A DNA stretch of 64,000 nt from Hermatobates lingyangjiaoensis (lineage: Eukaryota > Arthropoda > Insecta > Hemiptera > Hermatobatidae): the NCBI GenBank assembly GCA_026182355.1, contig JAPFBL010000565.1, positions 50,001 through 114,000 of the forward strand, read 5' to 3'. Shown piece by piece: positions 55,395 through 64,000 of this stretch. Every line of letters starts with the position of its first letter. Position 1 is the first letter of the stretch. The notes beneath the pieces are model-generated. The model had not been told where the DNA came from. It saw nothing but the letters and a program-made list of their open reading frames with translations, and did not search any database. The position numbers were made by a program, and so were the translations under genes.

Positions 55395-55636
55395 ATATAT
55401 ATATGGATTAATTTACAACAATGAAAACAATTTTTGAAACAATGCTCTAAGGCCTTTCCTTAACACATCGTCAGAGAGCAAGTGAACTAAACTAAAACAA
55501 TAAAATTTTATTGTTTTTTTAGTTCACTTGCTCTCTGACGATGTGTTAACGAAAGGCCTTAGAGCATTGTTTCAAAAATTGTTTTCATTGTGGTAAATTA
55601 ATCCATCTATTATATCAAGTGTTATTCTGATTATTA

Positions 55637-55640
<4 letters not shown>
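55395..55640. repeat. HHR-like foldback module (AGGCCU family)
   Basis: Inverted repeat centred near 55,500. The left motif (55,444-55,479, minus) has GAAA altered to GGAAA context (ccuuuccuuaac), the right is complete. TA tracts outside. Confidence 0.85.
55530..55565 (+). ncRNA. Hammerhead-like motif, AGGCCU family
   Basis: GCUCU/AGAGC stem I, CUGACGA, GAAA, palindromic AGGCCU, U. Intact. Confidence 0.68.
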
Positions 55641-55687
<47 letters not shown>

Positions 55688-55712
55688 GGGTTTTTATATC
55701 AGTTGGGTTTTT

Positions 55713-55755
55713 GACTCTGACGAAGACCGCTTGTTACGGTTGAAAGATCTTAGTC
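55713..55755 (+). ncRNA. Hammerhead-like motif, AGAUCU family
   Basis: GACU/AGUC, CUGACGA, GACCG/CGGUU, GAAA, AGAUCU. A half module between two TA tracts, ending with the tttcacgtgtttatgtgaaat hairpin. Confidence 0.7.
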
Positions 55756-55818
55756 TTGTTTTCCCATTTCTTATTGTGGTTTGATCATTGATTGTTGTTT
55801 CACGTGTTTATGTGAAAT

Positions 55819-55853
<35 letters not shown>

Positions 55854-56404
55854 ATAGATTTTTTTAAATACTTTGTCATTTGATTTAAATTTATTAAGCA
55901 TATGTATTTATAAATAAAAAAAATAAATAAAAAAAAATTATTTGAAGGAATGTTACTAAAATTGTCTTTGGGTTTACTCACTATGTATATATTCGATAGG
56001 GGAGGTATGTTTATATTCAATATGTATATAAGGGCAGGGTAGAGGAGACCCTAGCATCGGGAAAAGGCAAACTCTTGGGGTCACCACTAACGAGAACATA
56101 TTTACTTCTATTTAAATAAAGCGCTATTACTTTGTTTATAAATAAAAATAAAAACTATAAACAGTTGATTTACCACAAAGTACCACCGTTGTTATATTAA
56201 AGCTAGATAATAAAGATATTTCACACTTCTTCAAGGTTAATCAACATAAATTATTAATTTGGATACATGTAAGCTACAGTGAAATCATTTCATATTTCTC
56301 TCCTTCTCTCTCTCTCACTAACTCTCTCTCTCTCTCTCTCTCTCTGTATATATTATATATATATATATATATAATCTCCAAAAATTGTTCTTGACCTCAA
56401 ATGT

Positions 56405-56640
56405 TATATTCTATGTTTTGTTATTGAGGGCTAGGTCAAATAAAAGAAAATAAACTCCTTCCTAGGACGACGTTTCGATGTATTTTTACATCATCTTCAG
56501 GGCTTGGAAAGTGTGCTAATGGTTATGTCCTAAAGATGATGAACAAATACATCGAAACGTCGGCCTAGGAAGGAGTTTATTTTCTTTTATTTGACCTAGC
56601 CCTCAATAACAAAACATAGAATATAACATTTGAGGTCAAG
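56405..56640. repeat. HHR-like foldback at the centre of the 5.5-kb palindrome
   Basis: Copy of the 45.8 kb module. The left motif keeps CUGAAGA with GUCGUC in place of GUCGGC; the right has CUAAAGA. The spacer at its centre is the symmetry centre of the whole 5.5-kb palindrome. Confidence 0.88.
56466..56503 (-). ncRNA. Hammerhead-like motif, ACGU family
   Basis: GCC, CUGAAGA, U, hairpin GAUGU/UACAUC, GAAA, CGUC, GUC; stem I is reduced by one mismatch. Confidence 0.55.
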
Positions 56641-56656
56641 AACAATATTTGGAGAT

Positions 56657-56732
<76 letters not shown>

Positions 56733-57200
56733 AGTGAGAGAGAGAGAAGGAGAGAAATATGAAATGATTTCACTGTAGCTTACATGTATCCAAATTAATA
56801 ATTTATGTTGATTAACCTTGAAGAAGTGTGAAATATCTTTATTATCTAGCTTTAATATAACAACGGTGGTACTTTGTGGTAAATCAACTGTTTATAGTTT
56901 TTATTTTTATTTATAAACAAAGTAATAGCGCTTTATTTAAATAGAAGTAAATATGTTCTCGTTAGTGGTGACCCCAAGAGTTTGCCTTTTCCCGATGCTA
57001 GGGTCTCCTCTACCCTGCCCTTATATACATATTGAATATAAACATACCTCCCCTATCGAATATATACATAGTGAGTAAACCCAAAGACAATTTTAGTAAC
57101 ATTCCTTCAAATAATTTTTTTTTATTTATTTTTTTTATTTATAAATACATATGCTTAATAAATTTAAATCAAATGACAAAGTATTTAAAAAATCTATAAC

Positions 57201-57231
<31 letters not shown>

Positions 57232-57301
57232 TATAAAGATTTCACATAAACACGTGAAACAACAATCAATGATCAAACCACAATAAGAAATGGGAAAACA
57301 A

Positions 57302-57344
57302 GACTAAGATCTTTCAACCGTAACAAGCGGTCTTCGTCAGAGTC
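57302..57344 (-). ncRNA. Hammerhead-like motif, AGAUCU family
   Basis: Intact minus-strand copy, mirror of 55,713-55,755 across the palindrome centre. Confidence 0.7.
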
Positions 57345-57368
57345 AAAAACCCAACTGATATAAAAACC

Positions 57369-57404
<36 letters not shown>

Positions 57405-57407
<3 letters not shown>

Positions 57408-57645
57408 TAATAATCAGAATAACACTTGATATAATAGATGGATTAATTTACCACAATGAAAACAATTTTTGAAACAATGCTCTAAGGCCTTTCGTTAACA
57501 CATCGTCAGAGAGCAAGTGAACTAAAAAAACAATAAAATTTTATTGTTTTAGTTTAGTTCACTTGCTCTCTGACGATGTGTTAAGGAAAGGCCTTAGAGT
57601 ATTGTTTCAAAAATTGTTTTCATTGTTGTAAATTAATCCATATAT
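57405..57645. repeat. HHR-like foldback module (AGGCCU family)
   Basis: Mirror of the 55.4-55.64 kb module across the palindrome. The left motif (57,479-57,514) is intact; the right (57,565-57,600) has GGAAA and AGAGU changes. Confidence 0.85.
57479..57514 (-). ncRNA. Hammerhead-like motif, AGGCCU family
   Basis: GCUCU/AGAGC, CUGACGA, GAAA, palindromic AGGCCU. Intact. Confidence 0.68.
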
Positions 57646-57734
57646 ATATATCATGATTTGTTTTCTTGACCCAATATTTATATGATGTAATTTTTTTTGA
57701 GGTTTGATGTCTAATGATTAAAACTAGTCTTTTT

Positions 57735-57772
57735 GCCGACGTTTCGACATATATTTATGTCATCTTCAGGGC
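57735..57772 (-). ncRNA. Hammerhead-like motif, ACGU family
   Basis: GCC/GGC, CUGAAGA, hairpin GACAUA/UAUGUC, GAAA, ACGU. Intact. Confidence 0.7.
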
Positions 57773-58106
57773 TACAACATGATTGTTTTACAATTAGCAC
57801 TACTATTATTACTATTTGGTAATTTATTACATTTTAATATGTACAGTAACAAAGAGGAATTTATTGATAAATCAGTTATTACGACTATGGATTATTTTGT
57901 TATACATTAACATAAGGATATTGTTAATAATTCTAAAGCAATAGAATAATTATAACAATATCCTTATGTTAATGTATAACAAAATAATCCATAGTCGTAA
58001 TAACTGATTTATCAATAAATTCCTCTTTGTTACTGTACATATTAAAATGTAATAAATTACCAAATAGTAATAATAGTAGTGCTAATTGTAAAACAATCAT
58101 GTTGTA

Positions 58107-58144
58107 GCCCTGAAGATGACATAAATATATGACGAAACGTCGGC
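58107..58144 (+). ncRNA. Hammerhead-like motif, ACGU family
   Basis: Same plan; the hairpin reads GACAUA/UAUGAC with a terminal mismatch. Confidence 0.6.
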
Positions 58145-59029
58145 AAAAGGACTAGTTTTAATCATTGGACCTCAAACCTCAAAAAAAAATTACATCATAT
58201 ATATATACCAATTAGATGAAACGATTCTTCGAACTGAATAAACTAGAAAAAGAACACATCTGAGTCGTTATCAGCTTTTGGAGCGATTCATATCTATATA
58301 TTAATGCAGTGGTAATATAATATGTATTATTATAGCAATTAAAAGACAAAAAAAAAATTTTGTCTCAATTATCGAATTAGCTTTTTCTCAGGATTTGTAT
58401 AATTGGAGCAACACACCAAAAAATAGCTTAGTTTCATTTAACTGTGTTTCTGTGAATTCGTTAGTTATTACATCTAAAAAAATTAACATTAATGTCAATT
58501 CGCTAATTGAGACAAGAAGCCTCTTTATTTTGTGGTTTATGGTACATACATATATGTGGACGTAGTACGTCTTTACATATTTAATTATGTAGGTAGGTAT
58601 TGTTTATCGATTATCGATGATTTACGATAATTTCATCAAAAAATGCTATGTAACGATAACGATAATGATAAAAATTAACGATCGATAATCATCGCCGATA
58701 ATGCTCATCACTGCCTTCAGGTATGATGACTGGGTATCATATTATAATATGATACTCGAATTACTATTTTGAATATTTTGTAGTATTTCCTTGCGTTATT
58801 TTTAATAAATTTAGATCAATTTTAATTAATAGTACCAAATAATCACACTTTACATAAAAGTAGTATCAAACTTTTAGCTCTAAGGCAAATAGTACCACAT
58901 TTGGTACTATAGCACTAATTCTGGCAGCCCAGATCAGGTCATTTATAAATACGTATATTTCTTTTTTCTACAATGCCGCCAACGGGCCACTCAGTTCTCA
59001 GTTTACCTTTGAAAATTAGAAGATCTTGA

Positions 59030-59596
59030 AAATGTAAGAGAGAGTTTCACAGTTCGTGGCAAGGAAACACCCCCGAAAAAGTTGCAACTGGTCGAGCATC
59101 GGATCTATTTTATGAAACTTGCCTAACCCATTTCCGTAGCATTCTGAAAGGGAGGAAGAAACAAACCTCCTTGGACAGTTTTTTTGTTTAAATCCTGTGA
59201 AGCTATTGTAGTTTTTTTAATACAGTAGCATTTAAGTTATATCTAAGTTAAATTTAAATAACCAAAATACTAATTACATATGTACGTAAACTTAATAAAA
59301 ACAGTTTTTTGTTTAAATCCTGTGAAGCTATTGTAGTTTTTTTAATAAAAGTTTTTTTCTAACCCCTTCTACATTCTCTTTAATTATGTTTTTATAGAAT
59401 ATATGTCATTTATAAATACATTTTTCTTATTCAAAATCACGTAACAAAAACAATTAGGGGTTAGTATTTTTGGGGTTGGAACGGATTAATGGCCTTTCAA
59501 TTGATTTCAATGGGGAAAATTGCTTTGAGATACGAGTAAATTGACATACGAGCAAGGTTACGGAACGAATTAAACTCGTATCTCGAGAGACCACTG
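59030..59596 (+). mobile_element. Tigger/pogo right end with transposase remnant
   Basis: Carries the transposase C-terminal remnant (59,030-59,190), a short duplication of the tttgtttaaatcctgtgaagc word, and a Tigger-like terminus cgagagaccactg followed by TA (59,597-59,598). This shows that the fragment in the palindrome arms came from a Tigger element whose other end is lost. Confidence 0.65.
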
Positions 59597-59763
59597 TAAT
59601 TGGTATTGGAATATAACGATCCTTATTCTTATATTCAAGACAATATAAAAGAACTATACAAAAGTAATCTATATGCTGATCAATATTGGTATGAAAACTA
59701 ATACCAATTGGCATAATTCAAACTAGATAGCAATTGCAATGGATTATTAATGATTTGTAAATA

Positions 59764-60491
59764 CAGTGGAACCTCTACATACGAGCTACTCTACTTACGA
59801 GAAACTCGAGATACGAGAGGTCTTTCGAGCAAAAATCTTACTCTACATACGAGAGAAAATCCATGTTACGAGACTTTCCAGATGGTTTCGCTAGGAACCT
59901 ACTAGTCGTACTAGGAACCTATGTAGCTACTAGTCCTGCTACAGCTCTTTTTAATGACACATTTCCGTAACATTTTGAAAGGGAGGCAGAGACAAACCTC
60001 CTTGGATAAGTTTTTCTTTAAAAGACCTATAAAAAGTGAAAGTGTTGCGATTCCAGCTAAAAGGGCAAAAGAAAGCGAAGAAAAGTAAAAACTGATACAG
60101 TAATGTTAAAAAGCAAAAAAAAAAGCAGAAAAAAGTGCATAAATCAATTAGTGTCGTAAACAAATTTAGTTTTTTCATAAAGTTAACTTTAATTTTAAGT
60201 GTAAGTGCTCATAATAAATGCTCATAATAAACTCGCATTTTATTTCGTTAATATCATCTTATTTATCTTATTACTGTATTTTTTGTTCAGTCACTATTTG
60301 AATGTGTTTTTAGTAATCAGGAAGATGTGTTCATACTAATTTAGGGTTAACTTGAATGATTTTGGGAGGCCGGGAACAAATTAATTGGTTTTCAGTTATT
60401 TCTTATGGGAAAAATTCGCTCTAGATACGAGAAATTCTAGATACGAGCATGATCCGGGAACGAATTAATCTCGTATGTAGAGGTTCCACTG
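59764..60491 (+). mobile_element. Tigger/pogo-like element, internally deleted
   Basis: Perfect 22-bp TIRs starting cagtggaacctctacatac, with TA on both sides. Close relative of 18,200-18,761 but about 165 bp longer because it keeps the end of the transposase gene. Confidence 0.9.
59957..60088 (+). pseudogene. Tigger transposase C-terminus
   Basis: Frame reading THFRNILKGRQRQTSLDKFF, then FKRPIKSESVAIPAKRAKESEEK and a TAA stop at 60,086. This is the typical Tigger/TIGD C-terminal segment, with a basic tail. No catalytic domain remains. Upstream ALFND is present in another frame. Confidence 0.8.
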
Positions 60492-60493
60492 TA

Positions 60494-61060
60494 TCTTTAT
60501 TGTTTCTGTAGACCCCAAATTATACCAAGATGTTATTTTCGTGTAGAGAGAATAAATTAATAGTTAGTTTTTCTAAATTGAAACTATAGTTCCAACCATA
60601 AAACAAGATAGGCTGAATGAATGATGCACAAATAATTTTGAAGATATAACCGAATGCATAATCGATGACAAATCACTTTTAGGACTTTACTCACTCCCCC
60701 TCCTCCCACCAATCCTTTCCAATTGGCAAATCATGCCTCCCCCCCCCCCCCCATCACTTGTGACAATATAAACAAGATAATTTGCTCTGACAGACCTAAA
60801 TAATACAAATGAGCAAAACAACATTGTTTATAAAGTGACACCCCCCTTGCTTCAAGATGACATGCAATAAACATGTGGTTTTCATTTTAGCTAACTGGTA
60901 AACTGATATGATGCATAAGATTATCTGCATATTTTTAGGTTTGTATTACCGCTTTTAGTTATTAAACTAAAACAGTAGATATATCGAAATACAAAATTCA
61001 ATATTTCTTTTTAGCAAAAAAGTATCATATAATAATGATATGTTATACAATATAATATAA
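60494..61060. other. Stretch without recognisable gene
   Basis: Contains a C-run near 60,739-60,752. Nothing else recognised. Confidence 0.5.
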
Positions 61061-61127
61061 TATGTATATATATCTCCATCCTTCACCGTGGGGTGATCTC
61101 TCTCACTTCGTCCACTCTTCTAAACTA

Positions 61128-61161
61128 CTCCTGATGACGAACAACAGTTCGAAATATTGAG
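61128..61161 (+). ncRNA. Hammerhead-like motif, AUAU family
   Basis: Stem I CUC/GAG, core CUGAUGA, unpaired C, 4-bp hairpin GAAC-aaca-GUUC, GAAA, palindromic AUAU, H nucleotide U. A solo right half module followed by a TA tract. Confidence 0.7.
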
Positions 61162-61286
61162 AATTTACTAAGTGGGGTTTTTATTCTTTTTTATGCGTCG
61201 TGTTTCGTGTAATATATATATATATATATATATATAGTTCAATATAGACAAAGAAACATAGAGAAATCAAAAGACTACACTTACAG

Positions 61287-61320
61287 TCTCTAATTTTCGG
61301 TCTGAACCGTCTTCAGGAGA
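61287..61320 (-). ncRNA. Hammerhead-like motif, AAUU family
   Basis: Stem I UCUC/GAGA, CUGAAGA, unpaired C, hairpin GGU-ucag-ACC, GAAA, palindromic AAUU, A. It lies in a foldback (61,236-61,400) whose right arm lacks the motif. Confidence 0.68.
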
Positions 61321-61439
61321 GATAAGAGAGGGAAACCAAGCGCACTGGTTCAGAGACGGTTGGTCTTTGATTTCTCTATGTTTCTTTGTCTATATTGAAC
61401 AAATATTTGTCCGTTTTGGATAGTATTTCCAACAAAAAA

Positions 61440-61517
<78 letters not shown>

Positions 61518-61518
61518 C
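61440..61518. repeat. TA microsatellite
   Basis: About 75 bp of (TA)n with two AT phase shifts. The longest TA block in this part of the window. Confidence 0.95.
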
Positions 61519-61705
61519 AATGATCAAACCACAATAAGAAATGGGAAAACAAGACTAAGATCTTTAAACCGTAACAAGCGGTCTTCGTCAAGAGTCAAAA
61601 ACCCAACTCTTAGGTTGAAAGATCTTAGTCTTGTTTTCCCATTTCTTATTGTGGTTTGATCATTGATTGTTGTTTCACGTGTTTATGTGAAATCTTTATA
61701 TATAT
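61518..61705. repeat. HHR-like foldback module (AGUC family), both motifs damaged
   Basis: The left motif (61,553-61,595, minus) has an extra base in front of CUGACGA and a changed GAAA (uuuAAAG); the right arm lacks the CUGA-hairpin part. A mirror copy is at 62,293-62,480. Confidence 0.78.
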
Positions 61706-61734
61706 ATAAAAAAAATAAATATATATATATATAT

Positions 61735-62065
61735 TATAGGTTGGTAGCAAATCTTCTTGGTGGCATACTTTGTTGAAAGGTACCGCAGCTTCGGCATTTA
61801 CGACCTTGAAACTAAGCTGTTTCAGTCTCCTGACAGTCTTACGAATATAAGGTGGTAATTCCCAAATGAGTTGTCCAAAGGACATCAAAAAAAGTGTTTC
61901 AAAAAAAGTGTCTCAATGTCCTTTGGACAACTCATTTGGGAATTACCACCTTATATTCGTAAGACTGTCAGGAGACTGAAACAGCTTAGTTTCAAGGTCG
62001 TAAATGCCGAAGCTGCGGTACCTTTCAACAAAGTATGCCACCAAGAAGATTTGCTACCAACCTAT
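61735..62065. pseudogene. PLE N-terminal coding fragments, inverted pair
   Basis: The plus arm (61,918-62,063) reads FGQLIWELPPYIRKTVRRL, KQLSFKVVNAEAAVPFNKV, CHQEDLLPTYN and ends at a TA tract; the minus arm is its mirror from 61,878 back to 61,738. Spacer about 40 bases of agtgtttcaaaaaa-type sequence, present tandemly. Protein identity as PLE N-terminus is inferred. Confidence 0.6.
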
Positions 62066-62150
62066 AATATATATATATATATAGAAAATTGTCACAATAA
62101 CACGTGATATAAATATTCAGGTAACTCACCACAAATTAAAGAAGATAGTC

Positions 62151-62186
62151 GCTCTAAGGCCTTTCGTTTTCACGTCGTCAGAGAGC
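62151..62186 (-). ncRNA. Hammerhead-like motif, AGGCCU family
   Basis: GCUCU/AGAGC, CUGACGA, hairpin (C)GU-gaaa-AC, GAAA, palindromic AGGCCU, U. The hairpin loop is GAAA here, where other family members have GUUA. Confidence 0.7.
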
Positions 62187-62202
62187 AAGTGAATGATGAC
62201 TT

Positions 62203-62238
62203 GCTCTCTGACGACGTGAAAACGAAAGGCCTTAGAGC
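62203..62238 (+). ncRNA. Hammerhead-like motif, AGGCCU family
   Basis: Mirror partner of 62,151-62,186, identical in the motif. Confidence 0.7.
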
Positions 62239-62292
62239 GACTATCTTCTTTAATTTGTGGTGAGTTACCTATATATATATATATATATATAT

Positions 62293-62480
62293 ATAAAGAT
62301 TTCACATAAACACGTGAAACAACAATCAATGATCAAACCACAATAAGAAATGGGAAAACAAGACTAAGATCTTTCAACCTAAGAGTTGGGTTTTTGACTC
62401 TTGACGAAGACCGCTTGTTACGGTTTAAAGATCTTAGTCTTGTTTTCCCATTTCTTATTGTGGTTTGATCATTGATATAT
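62293..62480. repeat. HHR-like foldback module (AGUC family), damaged
   Basis: Mirror copy of 61,518-61,705. The right motif (62,395-62,439) carries an extra base before UGACGA and uuUAAAG at the GAAA box, the same lesions as the mirror copy, so the damage predates the inversion. Confidence 0.8.
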
Positions 62481-62519
62481 ATAATATTATATATATATAT
62501 ATATTATATATATATATAT

Positions 62520-62710
62520 ATATTGGTGTGTTCTCTTATCAGGATTCGGTCAATTTTCTAGGATAAAAAATCAAACTCTCGTTGCCAACGTTTCGGTTTT
62601 ATTTAAAACCTTTTTCATAGACCGAACTAGGAATTTTTTAACTAAGAAAATGAAATTTACATTATTTAAAGGAACAACAATGTTAACCGGACAAAACCTT
62701 CGACTAGACA
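62520..62710 (-). repeat. Half module of the divergent-core GUCGGC family
   Basis: Starts ggtgtgttctcttatcaggattcgg after a TA tract. The minus motif at 62,584-62,624 reads UAUGAAAAA, hairpin GGUUUU/AAAACC, GAAA, CGUU, GGC. Confidence 0.72.
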
Positions 62711-62839
62711 TCGAAGTTTATATATATATATATTATATATCATATATAATGTTTTATTTTTAGTCAAGTATCACATAATAATTGTCGAGTAAAAACGTTA
62801 ATGAAATAAATTCCACAAATAGAAGTTTAATAATACAAA

Positions 62840-62876
62840 CAACGCGTTTCGAACATGTAGGGTTCTTCTTCAGGCA
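62840..62876 (-). ncRNA. Hammerhead-like motif, CGCG family
   Basis: UGC, CUGAAGA, unpaired A, hairpin GAACCC/AUGUUC (weakened), GAAA, ACGCGU, UG. A half module; it runs directly into SINE sequence near 62,940. Confidence 0.5.
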
Positions 62877-62939
62877 TGAAACCAAGGATGAGTGTCTGTG
62901 GTATAACTGACTGGGAATAGGATGGAAGTCCATTTGTCC

Positions 62940-63215
62940 TTTGTGATAACATACAATGGACATTCTACATTGGGAGTTCTAAATATTGTCTAAGTCCTAA
63001 GTCAAGTGTATTTCGAGTAGGGATCTTTAACGGGTACCTGACATCGAACAGGCTCGGAACAGACGGCTTAACATCCTCTCCGCGGGATGACGTAATCAGA
63101 TTTACTTACATACCACCTAAAGAAATCAAGAGCTAGAGGGGGTATTGAACCCCGGGCCTACAAGTGTAGAGCCTAGGAGTACGTTGCCACTGGTCTAACC
63201 TGGCCCCCTCTCATA
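62940..63215 (-). mobile_element. tRNA-derived SINE, minus strand
   Basis: From the tail (tttgtgataacatacaatgga) through aggctcgg to the tRNA-like head ending cctggccccc. The B-box side is diverged. Confidence 0.72.
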
Positions 63216-63489
63216 CAATTTAATTATTTTTTTAATTTAGAATTTTTTTTTTTTTGTATTTCCATGATTATTGTCAGGCTCTTGCAGGGCTACCAATAAG
63301 AATTTTACCAAAACTCTAAATTATAATTTATATTATTAATATGAAAAACCGTCAAACCTCGTAAGATGATCTTATTATAAAAATAATAAATAAAACTGTA
63401 TATCTTATTGTAATCTTTATCCTGTCTGAACTTAATTTATGTTAATAACTAAACATAAATTATATGAATGAATATCTAATTGAGTAGGT

Positions 63490-63800
63490 TAGTTTAGGGA
63501 TACCACACAATGAAGATTGAATCTACAGTGGGAGTCCTAAATTTTGCCTAACTCAAGTGTATTTAAATTAATTAATTAATTAATTTAATTAAACTAATCA
63601 AGTAGGGATCATTAACGAGTTCATGATATTGTTTGGGCTCGGGACCGACGGCTTTAACGTCCATTTTCCGAGAAACGACGTGTTCACAGATTTATTCACC
63701 TTCTGCGTGAATAAATCGAGGCCCAGATGGGGATCGAACCCATCGGTCCTATCAGTTCAGAGGCGAGTACGCCTACCACTGAGCTACCTCTGGCCTCCAT
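63490..63800 (-). mobile_element. tRNA-derived SINE, minus strand
   Basis: Tail gataccacacaatgaagattgaatct, body tgggctcgggaccgacggc, head with gatggggatcgaacccatc and gttcagaggcgagtac. An (ATTA)n-like insertion lies near 63,565-63,595. Confidence 0.78.
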
Positions 63801-64000
63801 CTAATTGAGTAAGAAAATTATTCAAGGAAATTCAATTTCAAGACTAGCAGGCAAATGAATTATAAGAATAAATTATTTTATTCATATATTATTTCTTCAA
63901 TATTACAAGAAATTGCAGTTTCATTCAAAAAGAAGCACTTTTTCGAGTCTCTACGAACGTCTTATAATCACGTCTGGATTGTTCTTCTACTCACCATAAG
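63801..64000. other. Right edge, nothing recognised
   Basis: AT-rich sequence without a recognisable element. Confidence 0.5.

Larger units (their letters stand above)
57670..58205. repeat. HHR-like foldback module (ACGU family)
   Basis: Mirror copy of 54,840-55,375. As the module is itself a palindrome, the two copies are alike in either orientation. Confidence 0.9.
53750..59300. repeat. 5.5-kb palindrome sharing an arm with the 7.2-kb palindrome
   Basis: Arms 53,750-56,500 and 56,520-59,300 mirror each other about a centre near 56,515. The left end of this palindrome is also the right end of the previous one, so the order over 45.8-59.3 kb is forward, inverted, forward copies of one roughly 5-kb block. 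Confidence 0.9.
62085..62275. repeat. HHR-like foldback module (AGGCCU family), near perfect
   Basis: Arms of about 75 bp around a spacer of about 10 bases (gaatgatgac). Both motifs intact. TA tracts outside. Confidence 0.9.

Overview
The window looks like intergenic nuclear DNA from an animal, most likely an arthropod. It is very AT-rich and full of (TA)n microsatellites, and it holds one clear host gene. That gene is a single large exon on the minus strand (37,641-38,744) for a class A GPCR of the CCHamide-1/bombesin-like receptor type. This receptor family, together with SINE tails that read AACCT/AGGTT, points to an arthropod. I cannot name the species; an AT-rich, repeat-rich crustacean or chelicerate would fit.

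Layout: 1-8.5 kb holds a degenerate tandem array, two hAT-type elements (one filled with a 39-bp minisatellite), a LINE fragment and AT-rich filler. 8.5-13.6 kb is a cluster of foldback modules set in TA tracts, with a Penelope-like element (PLE) endonuclease tail at its right end. 14-22.4 kb holds tRNA-derived SINEs, hAT elements and a Tigger-like MITE. 23.1-26 kb has two decayed Helitron remnants. 26.5-27.2 kb is a 137-bp satellite. 27.8-33.5 kb is a second foldback cluster. 33.9-37.6 kb has a 117-bp array and a three-level nested transposon. 37.6-39.8 kb is the receptor exon followed by a 37-bp satellite. 42-43.2 kb has two Jockey-like LINE fragments. 44-62.9 kb is a dense PLE region made largely of nested inverted repeats, and 63-64 kb holds SINEs.

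The most striking content is a population of more than 50 short hammerhead-ribozyme-like motifs (CUGANGA, hairpin, GAAA, short self-complementary stem III, then bases that pair back upstream of CUGA). They fall into at least seven sequence families. Almost all sit in foldbacks with one polarity: a left copy on the minus strand, a right copy on the plus strand, truncated 5' ends meeting at the centre, and 3' ends running out into (TA)n. The same geometry is seen at full scale around 50.85 kb, where two copies of a PLE reverse transcriptase/GIY-YIG protein face away from each other. Hammerhead motifs in PLEs are known; the family diversity, the strict head-to-head polarity and the TA junctions are what deserve attention here.

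The receptor is the only host gene I can support. Everything else is mobile DNA, its remnants, or tandem repeats. All pairing and periodicity statements were made by eye. Boundaries of repeats are approximate to about 10-30 bases unless a target-site duplication fixes them.
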